Source: Acidobacteriaceae bacterium
Lineage (GTDB): Bacteria; Acidobacteriota; Terriglobia; Terriglobales; Acidobacteriaceae
Length of the DNA stretch: 5,586 bases
NCBI GenBank assembly: GCA_003139975.1
Contig: PLHN01000088.1
Coordinates: 8,118 to 13,703 of the forward strand
Direction of reading: 5' to 3'
Shown here: in pieces, positions 1 through 4,300 of the stretch
Layout of the letters: each line of letters opens with the position of its first letter
Position numbering within the stretch: the first letter of the stretch is position 1
Translations under genes and position numbers: made by a program
Notes under the pieces: model-generated
Told to the model about the DNA's origin: nothing
Database searches by the model: none
What the model saw: only the letters and a program-made list of their open reading frames with translations

Positions 1-1
1 G

Positions 2-247
2 TGCGGATTCACGCGCAGCGGCCTGATCGTGGACGACCGCCCGGGGGGGCAACTGAAGGTCAGCAGCAACAATATCGCGGCACCCCGCCTAAGAAAAGAA
101 GTTTCGCCGGGAGTCCCTTCGCCCACAGGTGCCTCGACACCTCCCTCCATCGCCTTCGGGCAGAAACTCAACATGCCGTCTCCTGGCGCAATTGTCTTTC
201 CAGTGTCTCCACAAACTAAGTCTTTTGGCATCAGTATGTTTCGGTGA
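2..247 (+). CDS. 3' end of an unrecognised, probably exported protein (5' end outside window)
   Basis: The frame is open from the left edge to a TGA at 245-247 and gives 81 codons. I choose this frame over the overlapping one that starts at base 1 because its third codon positions are strongly G/C-rich, especially in the first 30 codons, as in the other genes here. The GTG at 29 lies inside the reading frame (residues LIVDDRPGG) and has no ribosome binding site, so it is probably an internal valine and the gene starts upstream of the window. The visible part has no membrane segment. It has a polar stretch (QLKVSSNN) followed by a Pro/Ser/Thr-rich tail (SPGVPSPTGASTPPS) and ends FGISMFR. That composition suits the low-complexity end of an exported or surface protein, but I do not recognise a family and assign no function. 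A hairpin lies seven bases after the stop. Confidence 0.5.
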   Translation, partial: CGFTRSGLIVDDRPGGQLKVSSNNIAAPRLRKEVSPGVPSPTGASTPPSIAFGQKLNMPSPGAIVFPVSPQTKSFGISMFR

Positions 248-253
248 TTAAGT

Positions 254-274
254 AGCCGGCAACTTCAACCGGCT
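254..274 (+). terminator. Candidate hairpin terminator after the first gene
   Basis: AGCCGG (254-259) pairs perfectly with CCGGCT (269-274) around a 9-base loop, starting seven bases after the stop at 247. The position suits a transcription terminator. There is no T-tract after it, so it would be a weak or non-canonical intrinsic terminator. It overlaps a direct repeat of CTTCAACCG. Confidence 0.35.
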
Positions 275-281
275 TCAACCG
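263..281. repeat. Two direct copies of CTTCAACCG, period 10
   Basis: CTTCAACCG occurs at 263-271 and again at 273-281, separated by one G. The first copy supplies the loop and part of the 3' arm of the hairpin at 254-274. With only two 9-base copies it could be chance or a small local duplication. Confidence 0.6.
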
Positions 282-359
282 CAGCTGCAATTGCTTGCAA
301 ATAGTTGTCTAGCCATGCGGGGGGACAGGTGAATGGTTAGTGACTTTCCAACCTCGCTG

Positions 360-375
360 TGTGAGCTACGTCACA
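360..375. promoter_or_regulatory. Perfect CRP/FNR-family operator-like palindrome, TGTGA-N6-TCACA
   Basis: TGTGA (360-364), GCTACG (365-370) and TCACA (371-375) match the consensus half-sites of the E. coli cAMP receptor protein exactly, with the correct 6-bp spacer. The site sits in a non-coding gap and its centre is about 91 bp before the preferred start codon (459) of the next gene. That distance fits an activator bound upstream of a promoter with a short leader. I could not find clear -35 and -10 boxes between the site and the gene, so activation versus repression is undecided. CRP-superfamily regulators are common in bacteria and related members read similar half-sites, so the actual regulator is unknown. 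The match is seen in the sequence; the regulation is inferred. Confidence 0.6.
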
Positions 376-448
376 GGGCCAAGGCAGTTCCGGGCGCAAA
401 ATTGAGTTGGGATAGAGCAGTTCGTCCTGTGCGCGCAACGCCGTTCAT

Positions 449-453
449 GGAGG
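449..453 (+). promoter_or_regulatory. Shine-Dalgarno GGAGG that fixes the start at 459
   Basis: GGAGG is followed by a 5-base spacer and then ATG at 459. It overlaps a second in-frame ATG at 447, which is therefore unlikely to be the start because it would lie inside its own binding site. This places the start at MFEQELELEKK, just before the membrane segment. Confidence 0.75.
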
Positions 454-458
454 ATGTC

Positions 459-1118
459 ATGTTCGAGCAAGAGTTGGAGTTGGAAAAAAAGAGTTCTTCC
501 ATTCTTCCTTTACTTCTGATGGTTACCCTTATTGTGGGGATCGCCGGAGTGGCCCTTTACTTTGTACTGTGGAGCCGAACGACACTTACCACCGCTGAAG
601 TCAGTCCGATCATACTGGCAGCAATGGAACGCCAGGGTCCCGCGACCTTGCACTTTTCGACCGGAGCGGTTGAAGATCAGACGCCCCTCGATCCACGCTA
701 TCGGTTGCTGCAGAAGGCGGGGTATCTCAAGATCGAAAAGGGACAGAAGGGAAAAACTCCCGTGTCGCTAACGCCCAGCGGACAGGAATGGTTGACGGCA
801 GTCGCGGCCGTGAAGGAAAAGAAGACCAACGACGGGACTGAGTACACTGTGCCACTGGCACAGCGTAAGCTCGTGGAGGTTGGAAAGGTCACTATGCTGA
901 GCCCATTGAAAGCGTCGGTGGATTACTCCTGGAAATGGGAAACCACCAAGGCAGGGGACCTGTTTGACGCCTCAGGACCTGCCGTGAAGGCTTTCAACAC
1001 CTGGGAACGCTCGACCTTGATTGACAAATTCGGAGCCGCTTTCTACCACGCGGACCCGACCAAAGTCACGATTTTCCTAAGCAAGAGAGACAATGGCTGG
1101 GAAATTACCAGGGAGTAG
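459..1118 (+). CDS. Single-pass membrane-anchored protein with a winged-helix-like segment, unknown function
   Basis: The product has 219 aa. I do not recognise a named family. A short charged N-terminus (MFEQELELEKK) is followed by one hydrophobic segment at about residues 15-38, and the rest is soluble, so it is probably an inner-membrane protein with its main domain on one side, most simply the periplasm. Residues 79-113 (DPRYRLLQKAGYLKIEK, then PVSLTPSGQEWL) look like a winged-helix pattern: a helix, a 'KAGYL' turn and a 'V-LTP-G' wing. Residues 125-219 form a second, beta-rich part with aromatic positions (VDYSWKWETT, FNTWERS, IFLSKRDNGWEITRE). A winged-helix domain attached to a transmembrane helix could be a sensor, but DNA binding would require the domain to be cytoplasmic, which the topology does not settle. 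The start is chosen from the GGAGG at 449-453. The CRP-like palindrome upstream suggests catabolite or redox control. The gene stands alone and converges on the next gene. Confidence 0.8.
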   Translation: MFEQELELEKKSSSILPLLLMVTLIVGIAGVALYFVLWSRTTLTTAEVSPIILAAMERQGPATLHFSTGAVEDQTPLDPRYRLLQKAGYLKIEKGQKGKTPVSLTPSGQEWLTAVAAVKEKKTNDGTEYTVPLAQRKLVEVGKVTMLSPLKASVDYSWKWETTKAGDLFDASGPAVKAFNTWERSTLIDKFGAAFYHADPTKVTIFLSKRDNGWEITRE

Positions 1119-1209
1119 CTACGAACCGGACAGAATTCCCCGCCGATCAGCGGGATAAGGACCCTGCGGTAGGTTTGAGAATCATGAGCCTGTCCAGGGC
1201 CCTTGGTTT
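1119..1209. other. Gap between convergent genes with weak hairpins
   Basis: This 91-bp stretch separates two stop codons that face each other. CCCGC (1139-1143) pairs with GCGGG (1150-1154) around a 6-base loop, 20 bases after the plus-strand stop. CCCTG and CAGGG copies further on could form a looser stem around a long loop. None is followed by a T-run, so termination here is plausible but not proven. No gene is visible. Confidence 0.3.
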
Positions 1210-2838
1210 CTATTTCAACCCGTTCTGCGTGAGTTTGTAAGCCGTGTCGATTGCTTCACCCGTGAAATAGATGCTGGAAGCTTGTCCGGCCGTACTGTAA
1301 TTGTCGACCACGATTCCACTGGGCCCCCCGTCAACAGGCTCGGTCGTGAGCGTCGGGGAAGTCGTTGTCAGCGATGCCGCGCAGCCCGTGCTGCCCGTGC
1401 CCGGGCAGCCCGCAGTCAATCCGAAGAAAAAGAAATCTGTTCCGTTAGTGCCGATATTCGGGTTGAAAAACTCCGTCCATGAGGTACACGTGGCGGCAGC
1501 GGACGTGACCAGGTGGTTCGTGGACGCCGTGGTTGTAAGCATGGTCCGTCCGGTAAAACCAAACGAGTACGCCCACGGCGATGTGTCTGTCCCGGTTCCA
1601 GTCCCGCATACGTAGATCGCTCCACTGGACGGACTCGTGTAATAGTCGTTGCTGAGTGCGGGTTGATAAATATTAATGGTGGTCCCACTGGTTCCACCCA
1701 CACCGATCCGGGCCTTTGCCAACTGGGTAAGAGTCACCGTATCAGCCTGCACAAGAACCGCTGAGGTGCCGTCATTGCCGCTGACCGCGAATGTCGTGCC
1801 GTTAGTAACGTCAACGATGGGCGGCGGCACCACGCCCCCACCTGGGGCGCCATGGGAACCGACGATCAGTACCGAGACCGCGCCGGTTGACGTGTTGATC
1901 TCGTAGAGGTCGCCGTTCCTGCCCCCAGCCATTAGCAGGCCGCGTGACCTGTCGAGTACGGGGGGGCTGAGGCGCGAACCGCTGGAAACCGTGATTGGCC
2001 ACGGCGACGAAGTAACCAGTGTTGGCGTCCCCTTAAAAACTCCCGTGATCTTATAAAGAACGCCGTTGTCGTCGGCCAAGTAGACTAGGTCGTCGCTATA
2101 GTCAATCCACGGAGACGCAGTCGTCGTATTGGCACTGGAATAGGTGAGTGAAGTCATCGCCGTTGGCGTGGCCGCGGTCGTGACTCCGCCTTGCCCAGGC
2201 GTAAACGTCAGCACATGGAAAATGGACGCAGTCCCCAGGCTCTCCACAAAAGCGATCTTGGTCCCGTCCAGCGAAATTACCGGAGAAGTTACAACCTTTC
2301 CCCCGGTCACCGTGGTTACGCTGTAGGCAAAGTACACGCTCGGCCCGGTCGTGCACAATCCGCCGGTACCGGTATACAGGTTGTTGAATGCAACCAGATT
2401 GGCCTGGCCCAACGCAGCACCCGCCGTGGCCAGACCGAACACCACATAATCATTCGCGCAACTGGGTTGAGCATTCGGATCGAAGGTCCACTTCGCCGGA
2501 TACATCTCTGCAGAAACATGGCCTTTGCCTAACGCATAGCTCCAGTCGCGATGGTGGGCGTCGGCGTCGGGGAACACGGCTTCGGGTTCGACTGCCCGCA
2601 AGACATTGGAGCCGCGTGCCTGAAAACGCTGGATCAACTGGTGCAGGATGCGAGGCTCCCGATAGATCAGCTCCGGGTGCTGGGCAAGTCCATCGAGAGT
2701 AAACACGATGCTGTGGTCGGACCAGTCTTGGGGAACTCCTGTGGGTTGGGAGATATCCGCTTCCTGGGCCCAGAGAGCGGCCGTAAGCAACATACAGCCT
2801 ACGCACCACGCAGCCATGTACCGATGCTGAGAATTCAC
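1210..2838 (-). CDS. Secreted beta-propeller-like repeat protein, function unknown
   Basis: The product has 542 aa, starting at a GTG that has a strong GGAGGGAG site just before it. Residues 1-24 form a signal peptide (short polar start, hydrophobic CVGCMLLTAALWA, likely cut before QEAD). There is no lipobox cysteine. After an N-terminal region with HSIVFTLDGLAQHPELIYREP (about 44-64), the protein has repeated blade-like units that each open with a Pro-containing strand: SPVISLDGTKIAF (185), SPWIDYSDDLVYLADDNG (242), SPPVLDRSRGLLMAGGRNG (291), PPIVDVTNGTTFAVSGNDG (339), QPALSND (392) and EPVDGGPSGIVVD (500). The first resembles the TolB/PD40 propeller strand 'SPDGKKIAF', and others resemble PQQ-like blades. 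The mature part has six cysteines (127, 162, 411, 451, 478, 486), which suits disulphides outside the cytoplasm. Composition is rich in Thr, Ser and Gly. I recall similar hypothetical proteins from acidobacterial genomes. No catalytic residues are evident; binding or a surface role is only inferred. Confidence 0.8.
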   Translation of the reverse strand: MNSQHRYMAAWCVGCMLLTAALWAQEADISQPTGVPQDWSDHSIVFTLDGLAQHPELIYREPRILHQLIQRFQARGSNVLRAVEPEAVFPDADAHHRDWSYALGKGHVSAEMYPAKWTFDPNAQPSCANDYVVFGLATAGAALGQANLVAFNNLYTGTGGLCTTGPSVYFAYSVTTVTGGKVVTSPVISLDGTKIAFVESLGTASIFHVLTFTPGQGGVTTAATPTAMTSLTYSSANTTTASPWIDYSDDLVYLADDNGVLYKITGVFKGTPTLVTSSPWPITVSSGSRLSPPVLDRSRGLLMAGGRNGDLYEINTSTGAVSVLIVGSHGAPGGGVVPPPIVDVTNGTTFAVSGNDGTSAVLVQADTVTLTQLAKARIGVGGTSGTTINIYQPALSNDYYTSPSSGAIYVCGTGTGTDTSPWAYSFGFTGRTMLTTTASTNHLVTSAAATCTSWTEFFNPNIGTNGTDFFFFGLTAGCPGTGSTGCAASLTTTSPTLTTEPVDGGPSGIVVDNYSTAGQASSIYFTGEAIDTAYKLTQNGLK

Positions 2839-2840
2839 AG

Positions 2841-2848
2841 CTCCCTCC
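2841..2848 (-). promoter_or_regulatory. Strong Shine-Dalgarno GGAGGGAG for the GTG start at 2838
   Basis: Read on the minus strand, GGAGGGAG lies two bases before GTG, which leaves a 5-base spacer after its GGAGG core. It supports GTG over the in-frame ATG seven codons later (2815-2817). It also argues against starts further upstream at ATGs near 2907 and 3021, which would add residues lacking signal-peptide character. Confidence 0.75.
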
Positions 2849-2869
2849 AATTTTGTCTCGAATTCGGTT

Positions 2870-2875
2870 ATTGTA
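2870..2875 (-). promoter_or_regulatory. Candidate -10 box TACAAT for the propeller gene
   Basis: TACAAT on the minus strand matches five of six bases of the sigma-70 -10 consensus and lies about 32 bases before the GTG start, which would give a leader of about 25 bases. I see no good TTGACA-like -35 box at 15-20 bases upstream, so the call rests on the -10 element alone. Confidence 0.3.
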
Positions 2876-2964
2876 GCCGCTTTTGATTCCGTGCGCGATT
2901 GACTCATTTTAGACCGCGCTACTCCCCGGTGAGGGATTTCGGACCCCAAGGGAAATTCGGAGAG

Positions 2965-2985
2965 CGATTTCCGATTTCCGATTCC
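2965..2985. repeat. Three tandem copies of a 7-bp unit (CGATTTC)
   Basis: CGATTTC at 2965-2971 and 2972-2978 is followed by CGATTCC at 2979-2985, one mismatch away. The array lies in the divergent region between the propeller gene and the transporter gene and ends 17 bases before the transporter's first possible ATG. GGAAATTCGG at 2951-2960 is a near inverted partner of CCGATTTCC, so a small hairpin could form. It could be a microsatellite or a regulator-binding array. Confidence 0.7.
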
Positions 2986-3002
2986 CGGCTGCCTGTGGAA
3001 CA

Positions 3003-3779
3003 ATGAAGGACTGCGGAGCACCTTCCAAGCACATGACTCTCACGCCGAACAGCCTTCAACTCGCGCTTCTGTCGGCGGCTATTCTCGGGTTCCATCACGG
3101 ATTTGACTACGACCACATCGCCGCCATTACAGACATCACCAGCGTGCAGAATGACCGCTGGCGCGGCATGCGACTGGGCCTGTTTTACGCGCTTGGACAC
3201 GCGGCGACAGTAGCTGCTCTCGGTACTGCCGTCATTGTGTTCCAACTCTCGCTTCCGCATGGCATGGATCGGATCGCGGAGAGGCTCGTCGGCCTCACCC
3301 TCTTGGTATTGGGTATTTACGTTCTGGGGTCGCTTTCGAAGGGAAACTCCGCCCCTAAAAGCCGCTTTTACCTGATGGCGAAAGCGGCGCGCTGGCTCCA
3401 CTGGAAACTCAAGAACTATTGGCATGACCACGAGCACCCGGCCCCGGAAGACAAGTCCTCGAATTACAGTCCCAAATCCGTAATCATGATTGGCCTCGTG
3501 CATGGCCTCGGAGCTGAAACTCCAAGCCAGCTGATGATTTTCCTGCTCGCGGCCAATCTTGGCGGGGTCAGCAAGGGGTTTCTCGGACTGGCGATGTTCA
3601 TTGCCGGATTGCTTGTAATGAACACCATTATGACGGCCCTGTCAGTAGGAATTTTCGGAGCCAGTTCGCGTCTGCCGCGCTTACAGGTTGTGGTTACTGC
3701 ATTGACGGCGATTTACAGCCTCGCCGTCGGCGCATTTTTCCTGTTCGGTTCTTCCAGCCTCTTGCCGCCCCTCGGGTGA
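3003..3779 (+). CDS. NiCoT-like (HoxN/NixA superfamily) nickel/cobalt transporter, variant
   Basis: The product is a 258-aa integral membrane protein with about six hydrophobic segments (roughly 17-42, 56-82, 91-111, 159-187, 192-218, 225-250). The NiCoT signature H-X4-D-H is present in HHGFDYDHIAAITD (31-44, with H32, D37, H38), a segment known to bind Ni2+ or Co2+ in this family. LFYALGHAATV (60-70) matches the second motif (LGHSTVV in classical members) and GLVHGLGAETPSQ (164-176) corresponds to the usual GFDTATE motif. A His-rich loop, HDHEH (141-145), lies between segments 3 and 4. It therefore probably imports or exports Ni2+ or Co2+ across the inner membrane. At 258 aa it is shorter than classical NiCoTs (about 330-350 aa, eight segments). 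The start is uncertain: ATG 3003 has only a weak GGAA before it, and ATG 3033 (MTLTPNSLQL) is an equally good candidate. No urease, hydrogenase or cobalamin gene is adjacent, and I see no NikR box or cobalamin riboswitch upstream. UreH/TauE-like transporters are the main alternative. Confidence 0.85.
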   Translation: MKDCGAPSKHMTLTPNSLQLALLSAAILGFHHGFDYDHIAAITDITSVQNDRWRGMRLGLFYALGHAATVAALGTAVIVFQLSLPHGMDRIAERLVGLTLLVLGIYVLGSLSKGNSAPKSRFYLMAKAARWLHWKLKNYWHDHEHPAPEDKSSNYSPKSVIMIGLVHGLGAETPSQLMIFLLAANLGGVSKGFLGLAMFIAGLLVMNTIMTALSVGIFGASSRLPRLQVVVTALTAIYSLAVGAFFLFGSSSLLPPLG

Positions 3780-3799
3780 ACCTGCCGGACGTGCGGTTC
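3778..3799 (+). terminator. Weak candidate terminator after the transporter gene
   Basis: GAACC (3778-3782, overlapping the stop codon) pairs with GGTTC (3795-3799), with two more pairs possible across a bulge. There is no T-tract directly after it, though T-rich sequence follows at about 3831-3851. Support is slight. Confidence 0.2.
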
Positions 3800-3948
3800 T
3801 CAATTGCCATGTTATCCCCGGGTCATTCTTGCCGGCCATTTTCTTGTTTTTCTCGATCTCCTACTTGTCTGCAGTTAATTAATTATGGCAGGATAGCCCA
3901 CCTAGTAATACAATGGCCGACGGTAGTTACCCGAGGGGGGTATTTCAA
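3780..3948. other. Intergenic region and likely promoter of the 81-aa gene
   Basis: These 169 bases are more AT-rich than their surroundings. They include T-rich sequence (3831-3851) and TTAATTAATTA at 3875-3885, which contains an 8-bp palindrome. TAATAC (3906-3911) could serve as a -10 box, with TTATGG 17 bases upstream as a poor -35. An in-frame ATG at 3913 lacks a ribosome binding site. No gene or RNA is recognisable. Confidence 0.35.
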
Positions 3949-4194
3949 ATGACCAATATAGCTAAAGCGCTTATCCGGCTTCGTGAAGAACGCCGGGAAG
4001 CACAACATCAAGTCCAGAAACTTGGGGAAGCGATCTCAGTTCTCGAGAAGCTCACCCGGGGTTCAGGCATAACCATCCATGCGAGTTCCTCGCACCGGGT
4101 GAAGCGCGTTCTCTCCGCTGCAGGACGCCGGAGAATTTCTCTCGCTCAGAAAGCGCGTTGGGCAAAGCTCAGGCAGATGAAAAAGGCCGCCTGA
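3949..4194 (+). CDS. Small basic coiled-coil protein with a KARWAKLRQ-type tail
   Basis: The product has 81 aa. The start at 3949 is preferred over 3913 because a purine-rich GAGGGGGG tract (3933-3940) lies eight bases before it. The N-terminal half (residues 1-36, ALIRLREERREAQHQVQKLGEAISVLEKL) is a heptad-like amphipathic helix likely to form a coiled coil. A Ser/Gly/His-rich linker (38-50) follows. The C-terminal part is very basic: VKRVLSAAGRRRISLAQKARWAKLRQMKKAA. The pattern 'GRRRIS-AQKARWAK' recurs, from memory, in many short acidobacterial hypothetical proteins, often after just such a helix. The strong positive charge suggests nucleic-acid binding, but I know of no demonstrated function. 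There is no signal peptide or membrane segment. The gene is monocistronic, follows an AT-rich promoter region and ends at a cluster of hairpins shared with the convergent pntB. Confidence 0.8.
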   Translation: MTNIAKALIRLREERREAQHQVQKLGEAISVLEKLTRGSGITIHASSSHRVKRVLSAAGRRRISLAQKARWAKLRQMKKAA

Positions 4195-4198
4195 AAGT

Positions 4199-4209
4199 TG
4201 GCCGGGCCA
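4199..4209. repeat. Short palindrome TGGCC-G-GGCCA
   Basis: TGGCC (4199-4203) and GGCCA (4205-4209) are inverted around one G. The element abuts and shares two bases with the 11-bp hairpin at 4208-4237. As RNA the loop would be too tight for full pairing, so it may matter as DNA, if at all. Confidence 0.5.
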
Positions 4210-4237
4210 GTCTCGCGAATCTTCCCTCGCGAGACTG
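4208..4237. terminator. Perfect 11-bp hairpin between convergent genes, likely bidirectional terminator
   Basis: CAGTCTCGCGA (4208-4218) pairs without mismatch with TCGCGAGACTG (4227-4237) around the 8-base loop ATCTTCCC. It begins 13 bases after the plus-strand stop at 4194 and lies 63 bases past the end of pntB on the other strand, where a shared terminator belongs. There is no T-run on either side, so it may act as an RNA 3'-end stabiliser or with Rho rather than as a classical intrinsic terminator. Confidence 0.65.
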
Positions 4238-4248
4238 ACGTCCGTCAG
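4235..4248. repeat. Second inverted repeat CTGACG-TC-CGTCAG
   Basis: CTGACG (4235-4240) and CGTCAG (4243-4248) form a 6-bp inverted repeat around two bases, most likely a 5-bp stem with a 4-base loop in RNA. Its first three bases are also the last three of the 11-bp stem at 4208-4237, so the two hairpins compete at their junction or stack end to end. Confidence 0.6.
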
Positions 4249-4300
4249 GATTCTGCAAGTCGAGGCCGCGTTTTCGCTCCCCACATCGCAAGCAAGTGAG

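Larger units (their letters stand above)
248..458. other. Intergenic gap and upstream region of the 219-aa membrane protein gene
   Basis: These 211 bases contain the hairpin at 254-274, the CTTCAACCG repeat, the small palindrome GCAGCTGC (281-288) and the CRP-like site at 360-375. The downstream frame is open back to an ATG at 333. The residues this would add (MVSDFPTSLCELRHRAKAVP and onward) do not look like a signal or domain, and that ATG lacks a ribosome binding site, so I treat 333-458 as non-coding leader or promoter. TTGAGT at 402-407 resembles a -35 box, but there is no convincing -10 box at the right distance. Confidence 0.5.

Noticed and set aside
333..458. Longer N-terminus for the 219-aa membrane protein from an ATG at 333.
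   Set aside because: It has no ribosome binding site, includes the CRP-like palindrome, and adds residues that do not fit ahead of the membrane segment. The GGAGG at 449-453 points to 459.
1194..1206. GGGCCC-centred near-palindrome (CCAGGGCCCTTGG) just past the end of the propeller gene, considered as a terminator.
   Set aside because: The arms meet with no loop and one base is missing from perfect symmetry, so a stable RNA hairpin is unlikely.
1416..1703. Minus-strand frame rich in Pro and Arg inside the propeller gene, possible overlapping gene.
   Set aside because: The Arg/Pro-rich composition is typical of a shifted frame over a high-GC gene, and there is no start signal.
2899..2904. 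TTGACT as a -35 box for the transporter gene on the plus strand.
   Set aside because: No -10-like hexamer lies 15-19 bases downstream; the sequence there is GC-rich (ACTCCCC).
2839..3002. Possible nickel, cobalt or cobalamin riboswitch or NikR site upstream of the transporter.
   Set aside because: The region is short and shows neither the GTATGA/TCATAC halves of a NikR operator nor a recognisable riboswitch core.
2839..3021. In-frame 61-codon N-terminal extension of the propeller gene on the minus strand, from an ATG at 3021.
   Set aside because: It would overlap the start of the divergent transporter gene, encodes the 7-mer repeat, and puts a non-hydrophobic stretch ahead of a clear signal peptide. 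The GTG at 2838 has a strong ribosome binding site.
2919..3503. Open reading frame of 194 codons on the minus strand, antisense to the transporter gene.
   Set aside because: It lies opposite a well-supported transporter frame, its protein resembles no family and has no domain pattern, and it also runs through the intergenic repeat. It is best explained as a codon-bias shadow.
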